A stretch of 64,000 nucleotides of DNA, taken from Rubrivivax sp. (GTDB lineage Bacteria; Pseudomonadota; Gammaproteobacteria; Burkholderiales; Burkholderiaceae_C). The translations under genes and the position numbers were made by a program. The stretch covers positions 1 through 64,000 of the forward strand of contig JALHMT010000012.1 of the NCBI GenBank assembly GCA_022843905.1, written 5' to 3'. The notes under the pieces were generated by a model. It saw only the letters and a list, made by a program, of their open reading frames with translations. It did not search any database and was not told where the DNA came from. Below are positions 38,428 through 47,425 of the stretch, in pieces; the first letter of the stretch is position 1, and the number at the start of each line of letters is the position of its first letter.

Positions 38428-40635
38428 ATGACCCAGATCGTTCCCCGTCTACGTCATTCCCCGGTGGTGCTTGCCATCGCCATGCTGGCCCCCTGGGCGG
38501 CGCACGCCCAGCAAAGTGCTCCCGCGCAAACGGGCTCGGGCAGCGGGCCAGCGGCGTCGGACTCCGCCAGCACACAGAAGATTGAAGTCACTGCGCTGAA
38601 GACACGCCAGAGCCTGCAAGAGGTGCCCGCATCGGTCACTGCACTGACGGCTGACGACCTGGCTCGCTCCGGCCTCGTGAACGCGGCCGACCTTCAGCAA
38701 AAGGTGCCTGGCCTGAGCCTGTCCTCCGGTGGGCGCGAGACCAATCTGGCCATCCGCGGCGTGTCCAACAACGTGCGCAGCATCGGCGCCGATCCGTCCA
38801 ATGCCGTGCACATCGACGGCGTCTACCTGCCTCGTTCCAGCATGGTGCTGACCGAGCTGTTCGACCTCCAGCGTGTCGAGGTGTTGAAGGGCCCGGAGGG
38901 CACGTTGTACGGCCGCAATGCGACGGGTGGCGCCATCAACGTAGTGACGCGCGCGCCCACCGCCCAACCCGGAGCGGAAGGCTTCCTGGGCTTCGGCTCG
39001 CTGGGCCTGCGGCGCACGCAGCTGGCGGCGGGTGGCGGCACGGACGACTTGTCCGGTCGCATCGCGGTGGCGTATACGAAGGACGACGGCTACACGCGCA
39101 ACCTGAGCACGGGTACTGGGCTGGACACGAACGATTTCAAGGCTTTCCGCGGCAAGCTGCGTGTTGCGCTGGGCAAGACGGCTGATCTCACCCTGCTGGC
39201 CCAGGCGTCCGACGACAAGGGCACGATCGGCTACGGCGTGTCCACCGACACATCGATCACCGGGCCGCTGTACCCGTACTCGCTGGGTGATCCCGACTAC
39301 CGCCTGACTGCGGCGGACCACCGCACCGACGCCCGACACATCCGCCTCGATTCGCCGGTCAGCAGCTCGCGCAAGACCCGCGTCCTCGCAGCCACCGTGA
39401 ACTGGGACCTCGGCTCGGTCGGGTTCAAGTCCATCACCGGACTCACGAGCTTCAAGAGCGGCGACCAGAACGACGTCGACTGGACGGGCGCCAAGCTGGA
39501 AACCCAGGACACCACCACGGACGTCAAGTCCACTTCGCAGGAGTTCCAGCTCTACAGCCAAACGGACGGGCCCCTGGAGTGGACGGCGGGCATCTTCCTC
39601 TACCGCGACAAGGGCACCGAGACGCTGGACTGGCGGCTGCACGGGCCCGTCAACTGCGGCGCGCCGGGCAGCTGCGACTTCGCACGCCAGACGGTGAAGA
39701 GCAGCGGTCGCTCAGAAGCGGTCTTCGGCCAGCTGACTTACCGCTTCACGCGCGAGTGGTCTGGCCTGCTGGGTGCGCGCTACAGCCGGGACACCAAGGA
39801 CGGCGATGCGACCAACCGGCGGTCGGGGGCGAACTTCACTGGCGACGTCAGCTTCTCGTCGTTCACGCCGAAGGCGCAACTGCAATGGACACCCTCGAAG
39901 GGGCTGATGGCGTACGCCGGTGTGTCCAAGGGCTTCAAGAGCGGCGGCTTCAACTTTGGTCGCGCCGGGATCGAGAAGTTCGAGCCCGAAAGCATCGTGG
40001 CGACCGAGGTCGGCGTGCGCAGCACCTTGATGGGCGGGGCGTTGTCGCTGAACGCCTCCGCCTTCAACTACGACTACAAGGACCTGCAGTTGCGCACGGC
40101 TGTGCTGGACGCGGTGTCCGGCAACTTCGTGGTCAGCGTCAACAACGCCTCCAAAGCCAAGGTTCAGGGCCTCGAGCTGGGCGCCGATCTGGCGCTGGGT
40201 GCCGGCTTCAGTGGTGGCCTGGCGGCCGCCTACATTGACAGTGAACTGCAGAACTACGTGTCTCCATCGACTCGCCGCGACCTCAGCGGACTGCCGTTGC
40301 CGCTGACGCCCAAGAGCAGTGGCTCCGTCTGGCTGGATCACCGCACCTCGGTGGCCGGGGGGCAGCTGCGCAGCCACGTCGAGTACAACTACCGCAGCAG
40401 CGTGATCTTCCCGTTGACGCTGGACCAGGCGAACAACAAGGGAGAGGCGTATGGCCTGGTCAATGCCTCGCTGCGCTGGACCGCCCCGAAGGACGCCTGG
40501 TACCTGCAGGCCGGCGTGCTGAACGCCACCGACAAGCTTTATCGCACGATGCGCGCCGACTACATTTTCGGCGGTGTGGTGGAGAGCTTCGGTGCGCCGC
40601 GCACCTACGAGATCCGGCTCGGCTTCAAGTACTGA
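38428..40635 (+). CDS. TonB-dependent outer-membrane receptor
   Basis: 735 residues from the ATG at 38428, which has AAGGA eight bases upstream; an ATG at 38419 has no spacing for a ribosome site. A signal peptide ends near AHAQQ. The plug domain contains QEVPASVTALTADDL and VEVLKGPEGTLYGRNATGGAINV. The barrel ends in EIRLGFKY with the terminal aromatic expected for outer-membrane insertion. It carries two FKSG phrases about 170 residues apart, encoded by near-identical GCTTCAAGAGCGGC, relevant to the deleted paralogue at 48.7 kb. The cargo is unknown; iron complexes, sugars and aromatic compounds are all known for the family. Confidence 0.93.
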   Translation: MTQIVPRLRHSPVVLAIAMLAPWAAHAQQSAPAQTGSGSGPAASDSASTQKIEVTALKTRQSLQEVPASVTALTADDLARSGLVNAADLQQKVPGLSLSSGGRETNLAIRGVSNNVRSIGADPSNAVHIDGVYLPRSSMVLTELFDLQRVEVLKGPEGTLYGRNATGGAINVVTRAPTAQPGAEGFLGFGSLGLRRTQLAAGGGTDDLSGRIAVAYTKDDGYTRNLSTGTGLDTNDFKAFRGKLRVALGKTADLTLLAQASDDKGTIGYGVSTDTSITGPLYPYSLGDPDYRLTAADHRTDARHIRLDSPVSSSRKTRVLAATVNWDLGSVGFKSITGLTSFKSGDQNDVDWTGAKLETQDTTTDVKSTSQEFQLYSQTDGPLEWTAGIFLYRDKGTETLDWRLHGPVNCGAPGSCDFARQTVKSSGRSEAVFGQLTYRFTREWSGLLGARYSRDTKDGDATNRRSGANFTGDVSFSSFTPKAQLQWTPSKGLMAYAGVSKGFKSGGFNFGRAGIEKFEPESIVATEVGVRSTLMGGALSLNASAFNYDYKDLQLRTAVLDAVSGNFVVSVNNASKAKVQGLELGADLALGAGFSGGLAAAYIDSELQNYVSPSTRRDLSGLPLPLTPKSSGSVWLDHRTSVAGGQLRSHVEYNYRSSVIFPLTLDQANNKGEAYGLVNASLRWTAPKDAWYLQAGVLNATDKLYRTMRADYIFGGVVESFGAPRTYEIRLGFKY

Positions 40636-40672
40636 TTGCCGTCGACAAACCCTGTCAGGACGAGGCAACCGC

Positions 40673-41812
40673 ATGACTGCGCAGCTTGACAGCTCGACAG
40701 GACAGATGGGACTGATGGGATGCGAGTTCGTGGACGTCGCGTCGCGCACTCCCGAAGTCCCGCATGGCATCCAGCTCGATGCGGTGCCGGTGGATGCCGA
40801 ACAGGTGCGTGCGCTGCCGGGCGACCACATGCAACGCCTGCTGCCCCCTCCCCGGACGGTGCTGATGAATGCCTATACGGCGGGCGACACGAGCTGGCTG
40901 CGGATCGACTCCACTTACCCTGAGCAGATGAGGCAGCGCTTGGCGCTGCTGGCGACACGGCGCGCCTGGGTGGTCGACCGGCTGGATTCAGAAGCGGTCT
41001 TGCTGGCCGAGACCGAGTTGCGCGACCGCGTCGTCCAGTGGCTCACCACCGAACATCCGCGCGCATTCACCCAGCAAGGCGATCACGTCACTTGCCACCT
41101 GACCGGGGTGGTCGTCGACGTCGGGCCGCATGGCGCGCAGCCGATGGTGGCCGTGGCGGCGCTGGCCACCGAGGACTTCCTGCTCATGCTGCCGGCAGAA
41201 GCGGACGCGCAGGGCCAGGTCAGCTATCGCCTGATGAGCGGCGCACTGCTGTTTCCGAACGGCTGGTCGTTGCGCAGTTGCTTCGACCGGCCTGACCCGG
41301 GGCCGCTGGACGAGCAACGGCGCGCGCAGTGGGAACAGGACCGCCAGCTGAGCCGGGACCGGGCGCGGCTGGGCCGGTCGACGCGGGAGATCCACCAGGG
41401 CGCGGTGCCGCAATACGAGGCTCACCTCGCAACATCGGTGGACCGTGCGTTTCATGCCATGCGGCCTGAACGGGTGGTCTGGAGGCGAAACTGGGGCCCC
41501 CACCTGTCGCCCAGGCTGTTCCGTCATGCCGATGCGCTGGACGTCGTCCCACCGATGACGTCTGAACGGCTGCTGGAGCAAGGCTTCATCCGCTCCGAGC
41601 ACCAGACGCTGGTGAAGCTGCCGCGCACTGCTGCGATCGCGTTCGGCCTGAAGACCTACCTCTGGCCCATGCGGGACATGTTGGCGGACCCTGACGTCCG
41701 CAGCGCACTTGACGTCGCCGCACAGCGGACGTGGCCAGAGACGCGCGAGTACATGCAGGGTCGCCACGAAGTCCTGATGGCCTTGCTGAGTACCCCGACG
41801 CAAGCCCGATAA
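40673..41812 (+). CDS. Haem-dependent oxidative N-demethylase family protein (DUF3445)
   Basis: 379 residues. The C-terminal [19 protein letters not shown] and [22 protein letters not shown] resemble the conserved end of DUF3445, whose characterised member is a haem-b oxidative N-demethylase with a PAS-like fold. The expected reaction is removal of a methyl group from a secondary or tertiary amine with oxygen, releasing formaldehyde. It follows the TonB receptor by 37 bases. The TAA stop overlaps sequence left from another gene (41811-41900), so the 3' side is a rearrangement point. Confidence 0.75.
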   Translation: MTAQLDSSTGQMGLMGCEFVDVASRTPEVPHGIQLDAVPVDAEQVRALPGDHMQRLLPPPRTVLMNAYTAGDTSWLRIDSTYPEQMRQRLALLATRRAWVVDRLDSEAVLLAETELRDRVVQWLTTEHPRAFTQQGDHVTCHLTGVVVDVGPHGAQPMVAVAALATEDFLLMLPAEADAQGQVSYRLMSGALLFPNGWSLRSCFDRPDPGPLDEQRRAQWEQDRQLSRDRARLGRSTREIHQGAVPQYEAHLATSVDRAFHAMRPERVVWRRNWGPHLSPRLFRHADALDVVPPMTSERLLEQGFIRSEHQTLVKLPRTAAIAFGLKTYLWPMRDMLADPDVRSALDVAAQRTWPETREYMQGRHEVLMALLSTPTQAR

Positions 41813-41900
41813 AGGGTTTGGCGAAGGCAACTTCAAGGCCTTGTTCGAGTCGCTGGAACGCGACCAATTGCGTCGTGGTGCCAGGAGGACGGCGGCCTGA
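41811..41900 (+). pseudogene. C-terminal tail of a 4-hydroxyphenylpyruvate dioxygenase gene
   Basis: Thirty codons in a frame different from the demethylase: [20 protein letters not shown], then RRGA and a stop. This is the near-invariant C-terminal helix of bacterial 4-hydroxyphenylpyruvate dioxygenase. Nothing upstream belongs to that enzyme, and the fragment touches the stop codon of the demethylase gene. It is a relic of a deletion or recombination. Confidence 0.65.
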
Positions 41901-41974
41901 CTGCAGACGACCCGCCCATGGTCGGTGAATCTCCGTCGCATCCGGGCCGAGGTCGATCCGAAATGCCAAGCTGA

Positions 41975-42232
41975 ATGGTGAGATTCCAAGACGACGAGCG
42001 GCGAATGCTGCTGGCACAGCCCGGCATAGGCCCGACGGTCATCGCGCGCATCGAGGCCGCGGGCATCCACTCTCTCGCGGCACTGCAATTGGCCGGTGTG
42101 CGAAGCGTCGTGGAGATGGTGTGCCTTGGACTCGGCACGGTAGCCTGGTCGAACCGGAGCAGAGCGCTTGCACGTGCGTTGGAGCATCTGGAGTCAGACT
42201 CAAGGCATGGCGTTCCGAGGCGCGATGCCTGA
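41975..42232 (+). CDS. Small helix-hairpin-helix-like protein
   Basis: 85 residues. MVRFQDDERRMLLAQPGIGP, then ARIEAAGIHSLAAL, has the GIG hairpin and second helix typical of a helix-hairpin-helix unit, which binds DNA without sequence preference. The start overlaps the stop of a short upstream frame ending RAEVDPKCQAEW. The same overlap, with a similar tail, occurs at the broken second copy at 49503. No function can be assigned. Confidence 0.6.
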   Translation: MVRFQDDERRMLLAQPGIGPTVIARIEAAGIHSLAALQLAGVRSVVEMVCLGLGTVAWSNRSRALARALEHLESDSRHGVPRRDA

Positions 42233-42672
42233 CCCGCCCCTCCATTGAATCCTCTTCACTTGGAGAGGCCGGCGCCGCGCGCAGACTGCTGCTTGCATCG
42301 CGGCCATCCTGGTGCGTCCGATGACCGAGAAGATCCTCACTCCCCACCCACCTTGGGCTGGATCCACAGCCGCCGCCCAGGAGCCGGGCGCGCGAGTCCG
42401 GGCAAGACTTCGCAGCCTGAACGACGCCGGCCGCCATAGACACCTCGCACCAGGCTGCAACGCCAACCCGCAGCCGGGGCGGCGTTGATCGTCATGGCCG
42501 CGAGGCACCATCTGAACCAGGGTCAACCTCGAGGACATGGTCACCCGCGAGCGTTTTTCGCGCTGAGTGGCCCCTCAGAGCATGCTTGCGCGCCGTCACG
42601 GTGGCCAACTCCAAGCGCTTCAGACCGTTGCAGGACCGTCACAGGTCGACCCTGAGGGCGTTTGAAACTAAC
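42233..42672. other. Gene-free spacer
   Basis: 440 bases with no recognisable gene on either strand and no repeat beyond a short CGCGA/TCGCG hairpin near 42550. It should hold the promoter of the Crp/Fnr regulator, but no clear -35/-10 pair stands out. Confidence 0.4.
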
Positions 42673-43413
42673 ATGCCCCCGCCAGCCGGGCGGCGTGCCG
42701 GGCTGAGCGCTGCATATGGAGTGACTGTCTTGGCGCAAAGCCCTTCCATTCTTGCTTCCTGGGACGCCTGCGTGGACCACACCGGCCCCTGGATGGCGGT
42801 GCAGACCCTCGGGCACTCGCGCCAGGTGCCGGCCGGAACGCTGCTGTACGACCAGGGTGCTCCGCACCGCTACTTCTACCTGATCCGCGAGGGCTTCGTA
42901 CGGTGCTCCATGCTGCACGGCAGCGGCCGCCGCCTGCTGCTTGAGCTGATGGGACCAGGGACGATGTTCGGCGAAGGCGCTGCTTTCGACGGACATCCGC
43001 GCTACGTCCACGCTGAGACCGTTACGGACGTGCGCCTTTCCGTGTACACGAAGGAAGATGTCCTTGGAGCCCCCGATCCGGCTGTATTGCTGCAAAGCAT
43101 CATCACGATCATGGCCACCAAGCAGCGCGTGCTGGCACGCAAGCTGTTGGAGTTCAACAGCGAAGACCCGGAAGGGCGTCTGCGCCACCTGCTGGCCAAG
43201 CTGGTGGCCGTTCAGCGGCGCGCCAGCCGCGAGGACGAGCATCGAGCCGCACAGGTCTGGCTGAGCCAGGAAAGCCTGGCCGAAATGTGCGGCATGAGCC
43301 GTATCAGCGCCGCGCGGGCCTTGCGCCGTCTCGCAGACGCAGGGCTGGTGCGCACGCACGCGCGCTACGTGGAGGTTCTGAACGGGCAAAGTCTCACGGA
43401 ACCCGCGCACTGA
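42673..43413 (+). CDS. Crp/Fnr-family transcriptional regulator
   Basis: 246 residues. The cyclic-nucleotide-binding-like beta roll spans about 45-155 (RQVPAGTLLYDQG, LMGPGTMFGEGAAF). The dimerisation helix follows, and the Crp helix-turn-helix is near the C-terminus (LSQESLAEMCGMSRISAARALRRLADAG). It has no N-terminal cysteine cluster of the FNR type, so it does not sense oxygen through an Fe-S cluster. The N-terminal start is uncertain: ATG 42673 or GTG 42721. A second, fragmentary copy of its N-terminal region lies at 48076-48215. Confidence 0.87.
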   Translation: MPPPAGRRAGLSAAYGVTVLAQSPSILASWDACVDHTGPWMAVQTLGHSRQVPAGTLLYDQGAPHRYFYLIREGFVRCSMLHGSGRRLLLELMGPGTMFGEGAAFDGHPRYVHAETVTDVRLSVYTKEDVLGAPDPAVLLQSIITIMATKQRVLARKLLEFNSEDPEGRLRHLLAKLVAVQRRASREDEHRAAQVWLSQESLAEMCGMSRISAARALRRLADAGLVRTHARYVEVLNGQSLTEPAH

Positions 43414-43456
43414 CGCGCGCGTAGCTGCAGCCAAGGCCCACACGCTGCCGCGTGCC

Positions 43457-43477
43457 CCAGCATGCCCGACATGCTGG
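43457..43477. promoter_or_regulatory. Perfect inverted repeat CCAGCATG-N5-CATGCTGG
   Basis: Eight-bp arms (43457-43464, 43470-43477) in the 158-base spacer between the Crp/Fnr gene and the following Bug receptor gene. It could be an operator or a terminator for the regulator gene; there is no T-run. Confidence 0.4.
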
Positions 43478-43571
43478 TGACCGCAAAGACCGGTCTCCGA
43501 TGTATCTGGAGATATTGGGTTGCGCGCGAGTCTTGCCTAGACTGGCTGAAACCCGGTGATTGGAGACTTGC

Positions 43572-44540
43572 ATGCATCGAACTCTGCGTCGCGCGCTCGT
43601 GCTTCTGGCGGCTGCTCTTGTGCCCACCTTGGCCGCTGCCCAGCTGTACCCGTCAAAGCTGATCAAGATCGTCGTACCCTATGGCGCTGGGGGCGCAACA
43701 GACGTGTTCGCCCGAGCCTATGCAGCGGAGCTCGGGGCGCGCCTCAAGCAAACGGTCGTGGTCGAGAACGTGCCCGGCGCGGGCGGAACGATCGGAGCAC
43801 AGCGCGTCATGGACGCCGCCGCCGATGGCTACACACTGATCGTGTGCACAGGCATCGAATTCGAGATGCTGCAGATCGCCGACCCGGATAGCGCCAAGGG
43901 CCGTCGGACAAACCTGACTCCAGTTGCGCTGATCGGTACACAGCCAATGGTGCTGGTGGCCAGGCCTGCCCTGGGTCTGCGTAGTGCCGACGAGCTCGTA
44001 CGCGCCGCGAAGGCGCGCCCGGGCGCCCTCTCCCTCGCTTCGGCAGGGCCCGGCACAAGCCTGCATCTGACCGGGGAGATGATCAAGAAGGCAGCTGGCA
44101 TTGACCTGCTGAACGTGCCTTACAAGGCAACCCCGCAGATGGTGACCGACCTGGTTGGTGGCAACGTCGACATGGCCCTGCTGGCCATGCCCACAGCCAT
44201 CCCACATGTACGCAGCGGCACGCTGCTGGCGCTCGCCGTCACGGACTCAACTCGCTCGGTAGCGCTGCCTGACACGCCGACGCTGGCAGAGTCAGCCTCC
44301 GTGAGGGGTGTCGACACCAAGGTCTGGTACGGAGTCTTCGGCCCTCCAGGGTTACCGGCCAGCCACGTCCAGACCCTGGGCGAGGCGAGCTCCGCGATGC
44401 TGCGCGATGCTGCCTTCAGGGAGAAGCTTCTTGGGATGATGATCACCCCCGCGCAACAGTCAAACGCAAGCGAACTGGAAGCCGTTCGCACGACGCAGCT
44501 GGCGGGCTTCCTTCGCGCGCTGGGAGCCGGAGGGCGGTAG
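43572..44540 (+). CDS. Bug/TctC-family tripartite transporter receptor
   Basis: 322 residues from MHRTLRRALVLLAAALV, with GGAGA just upstream; a TTG 12 bases earlier is less likely. Cleavage is near AAAQL. Motifs are KIVVPYGAGGATD, ENVPGAGGTIG and VPYKATPQM. It lies behind the Crp/Fnr regulator and ahead of the aminotransferase-amidase pair, all on the plus strand, so it may import their substrate. A strong nested hairpin follows the stop codon. Confidence 0.9.
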   Translation: MHRTLRRALVLLAAALVPTLAAAQLYPSKLIKIVVPYGAGGATDVFARAYAAELGARLKQTVVVENVPGAGGTIGAQRVMDAAADGYTLIVCTGIEFEMLQIADPDSAKGRRTNLTPVALIGTQPMVLVARPALGLRSADELVRAAKARPGALSLASAGPGTSLHLTGEMIKKAAGIDLLNVPYKATPQMVTDLVGGNVDMALLAMPTAIPHVRSGTLLALAVTDSTRSVALPDTPTLAESASVRGVDTKVWYGVFGPPGLPASHVQTLGEASSAMLRDAAFREKLLGMMITPAQQSNASELEAVRTTQLAGFLRALGAGGR

Positions 44541-44553
44541 GAGGCGCAGAACA

Positions 44554-44600
44554 CGACGGCGGCGCATGCCGGTGAGGCGTATGCGCCGGGTTCGCCGTCG
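44554..44600. terminator. Nested hairpin after the Bug receptor gene
   Basis: CGACGGCG (44554-44561) pairs with CGCCGTCG (44593-44600), and inside it GCGCAT (44562-44567) pairs with ATGCGC (44581-44586). The 14-bp interrupted stem begins 13 bases after the stop codon. It has no U-run, so it could be a processing or stability structure instead. Confidence 0.45.
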
Positions 44601-44712
44601 GATCGAAGATGGAATCGGCACCGGGCGCTCCTGAGCTGGCCGTGGACGGCATCTTCAGCGCCATCAGGGAAGTGCCCCTGCAGACCAGCCGTCAGCAGCC
44701 GTACCCAGGACC

Positions 44713-45924
44713 ATGAAGAGCACCGACTCCTTCCTCGACCCGCGCATGTCGGCCTTCGGCGAGTCGCGCAGCAGCATGGCCGTGTCGCGGCTCACGCGTG
44801 CCAGGAACGCGGGCGCAGACATCGTGAGCCTGCTGGTCGGCGAACCCGATTTCGACACGCCGGCGCACATCCGCAAAGCGGCCTGCGATGCGATAGCAGC
44901 GGGCCACACGCGCTACACCGTGTCGGCTGGCATCCTGCCGCTGCGCGAAGCGGTCTGTCGCAAGCTCGCGCGCGACAACGGTGTGGCGTGCGACCCCTCG
45001 CGAGTCATCGTGACCACCGGCGCCAAGCAGGCGATCTTCCTCGCCTTCATGGCCACCGTGGGACAGGGCGACGAAGTGATCGTGCCCGCGCCCTACTGGG
45101 TGTCCTACCCGGAAATGGTGCGTCTCTTCGGCGGCACGCCAGTGATCGTGCCCGGCCACCCGGCGCGCGGACTGAAGGCCGACCCCGCGGCGCTGGCTGC
45201 TGCGATCACTCCACGCACCAAATGGCTGGTGCTGAACTTCCCGGCCAATCCAACCGGCGCCAACCTCACGTTGCAGGATGCCACCGCGCTCGCGCGCCTG
45301 CTGGAGGAGCACCCCCACGTCCGATTGATGACCGACGAGGTCTATGAGCACGTGGTCTTCGCTGGGGGACTTGCCTCTCATCCCCTGGCACTGGCGCCAA
45401 GGCTGGCCGACCGGGTGCTGATTGTGAACTCGCTGTCGAAGACTTATGCGATGACGGGCTGGCGCGTGGGCTACGCCGCCGGACCGCAGGCGCTGATCGA
45501 CGCGATGGTCTCGCTGCAATCGCAATCGACCAGCAACACCTGCACCGTCGCGCAGCATGCGGCGCTTGCGGCTCTGGACGGACCTCAAGGATTCATCCAG
45601 GCCTGGCGAAGCGAGTACGCGTCACGCTGGCGGCTCTTGGTGCGGCGGCTGGACGGCCGCTTCGGTCTGCGCTGCGTCGAACCCGAAGGCGCGTTCTACG
45701 TCTTCGTCGACTGCTTGTCGGTGATCGGCCGTGTCCGTCCGGACGGCAGGCTGATCGAGCGCGATGGCGATGTAGCCGACTACCTGTTCGATCACGGCGT
45801 CGCCGTGATCGAAGGCGACGCATTCGGCATGTCGCCGTGGTTCCGGGCGTCCGTGGCCACGAGCGAGATGAATATCGATAAGGCATGCGACCGCATCGTC
45901 GCCGCACTGGAGCGGCTGCAATGA
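44713..45924 (+). CDS. Class I/II PLP aminotransferase (aspartate aminotransferase type)
   Basis: 403 residues. The PLP lysine is in NSLSKTYAMTGWRVGY. Other family marks are VSLLVGEPDFDTPAHI, NFPANPTGANL and TDEVYEHVVF. It follows the pattern of AspC-like aminotransferases of the I-alpha group. Its stop overlaps the amidase start as ATGA. The pairing suggests an amidase that frees an amino acid or amine, then a transamination. ACCAGGACC precedes the ATG. Confidence 0.9.
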   Translation: MKSTDSFLDPRMSAFGESRSSMAVSRLTRARNAGADIVSLLVGEPDFDTPAHIRKAACDAIAAGHTRYTVSAGILPLREAVCRKLARDNGVACDPSRVIVTTGAKQAIFLAFMATVGQGDEVIVPAPYWVSYPEMVRLFGGTPVIVPGHPARGLKADPAALAAAITPRTKWLVLNFPANPTGANLTLQDATALARLLEEHPHVRLMTDEVYEHVVFAGGLASHPLALAPRLADRVLIVNSLSKTYAMTGWRVGYAAGPQALIDAMVSLQSQSTSNTCTVAQHAALAALDGPQGFIQAWRSEYASRWRLLVRRLDGRFGLRCVEPEGAFYVFVDCLSVIGRVRPDGRLIERDGDVADYLFDHGVAVIEGDAFGMSPWFRASVATSEMNIDKACDRIVAALERLQ

Positions 45925-47351
45925 CCGCTGACGACGTCTGCGCCCTGTCGGCCGAAGCCATCGTCGCCGCGGTGCGCGCGCGCCAACTCACAGCCGTGCA
46001 CGTGATGGAGTGCCACCTGGCCCGCACCGAGCGCCTGGAGCGGGTTCTGAACACCTACGCGACGCTGGATGCGCAAGGCGCGCTCCGCGCCGCGCACGGC
46101 GTTGACGCCCGCATCCGCGCGGGCCACGACCCAGGACCACTTGCCGGCTTGCCCGTGAGCGTCAAGGACCTGATCGCGGTTGGCGGCATGCGCCAGGCCT
46201 TCGGCTCTCGCCTGCTGAACGACAACGTCGCCGCCACCGATGCGCCATCGGTGGCGCGGCTGCGCGCCGCGGGTGCGTGTATCACCGGCAAGACGACGAC
46301 CAGCGAACTCGGATCGAAGGCGGTGGGCGACTCGCCGCTCACCGGCATCACACGCAACCCGTGGAACACGCAGACCACCGCGGGTGGATCGAGCGCGGGC
46401 GCGGCGGCGGGTGTCGCCGCGCGAATGGTCCCGGTAGCCTTGGGCACCGACGGCGGCGGCTCGATCCGAATCCCTGCGTCGTTCTGCGGGCTCGTCGGCT
46501 TCAAGGCGACCTTCGGGCGCGTGCCGGTTTGGCCCCCATCGGCGACCCCGGCGGTTGCGCACGTGGCGCCGGTGGCCCGCTGCGTGCGGGATGTCGCGCT
46601 GCTGCTGGACGTGATCAGCGGTCACGATGCACGTGATTCCGGCAGCATCGCCGAAGCTCCGATCGATGCCACGGCTGAGCTTTCCAAGGGTGTGCGGGGG
46701 CTGCGGGTCGGCTGGGTGGCGTCACTCGGCTACGGACATGTCGATGCAGAGGTCGAGGTGGCGTGCCGTGAAGCGGCCAGTCGGCTCTCGGGTGAGGGCG
46801 CGATCGTGAACACCATGGCTTCACCGCTGTTCGAGACGGATCCCGGCGTCGCGTGGAACGAACTCTTCTACGGCGTCATCGGCGAGCGCGTGCGCCAGCT
46901 CGCGGGCGGCGACGTCGCCAATGCGGACATCGATGCCGCGCTGAAGGCCGTGTTGCTGCATCGCCGGACGGTCTTGCCGGGAGCTGTTGCGCGACTGCGC
47001 GATACGTGTATCGGACGTGTGCGCGACGCGTTCGAGCGCTTCGACATCCTCGCCATGCCGACCATGCCGATCACGGCGCCGCTCGCGGGGATTGACGTGC
47101 CGCCGAGCCACGAGGGCCGCAACCCGGTCGACTGGTCCTACTTCACCTACCCATTCAACCTGTCCGGCAATCCGGCGGTGTCGATGCCGGTGACGCTGTC
47201 GCGAGCGGGCATGCCGATCGGGTTGCAGCTCGTGGCGAGGCGGGGCGATGACTTGACCTTGATCGCCGCCGCCGCCGCGTTGGAGCGCGTCCTGTGGGCT
47301 GGCGCCCCGGACTCGACCCGGGGTCCACCATCGATCTGCTGGGGTGCGTGA
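45921..47351 (+). CDS. Amidase-signature hydrolase
   Basis: 476 residues. Lys in LPVSVKDLIAVGG and the serines in TTAGGSSAGAA and GTDGGGSIRIPAS complete the Ser-cisSer-Lys triad. It is distinct from the amidase at 22538. The coding sequence for its C-terminal segment (47087-47252) is repeated, with about 20 differences, at 48229-48394. The first 52 bases of that repeat are identical, so the second copy arose from a closely related gene. It is translationally coupled to the aminotransferase. Confidence 0.9.
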   Translation: MTADDVCALSAEAIVAAVRARQLTAVHVMECHLARTERLERVLNTYATLDAQGALRAAHGVDARIRAGHDPGPLAGLPVSVKDLIAVGGMRQAFGSRLLNDNVAATDAPSVARLRAAGACITGKTTTSELGSKAVGDSPLTGITRNPWNTQTTAGGSSAGAAAGVAARMVPVALGTDGGGSIRIPASFCGLVGFKATFGRVPVWPPSATPAVAHVAPVARCVRDVALLLDVISGHDARDSGSIAEAPIDATAELSKGVRGLRVGWVASLGYGHVDAEVEVACREAASRLSGEGAIVNTMASPLFETDPGVAWNELFYGVIGERVRQLAGGDVANADIDAALKAVLLHRRTVLPGAVARLRDTCIGRVRDAFERFDILAMPTMPITAPLAGIDVPPSHEGRNPVDWSYFTYPFNLSGNPAVSMPVTLSRAGMPIGLQLVARRGDDLTLIAAAAALERVLWAGAPDSTRGPPSICWGA

Positions 47352-47425
47352 GAATGAATGCTGGGCCAAGTCCGGCATGACTGAATGGACGAGGCTTCGT
47401 GTTGGTCTGGCTCCCTTTGGTGGGT

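Noticed and set aside
41731-41928. Plus-strand frame across the end of the demethylase gene as a gene
   Set aside because: It is out of frame with both the demethylase and the HPPD tail and has no family resemblance.
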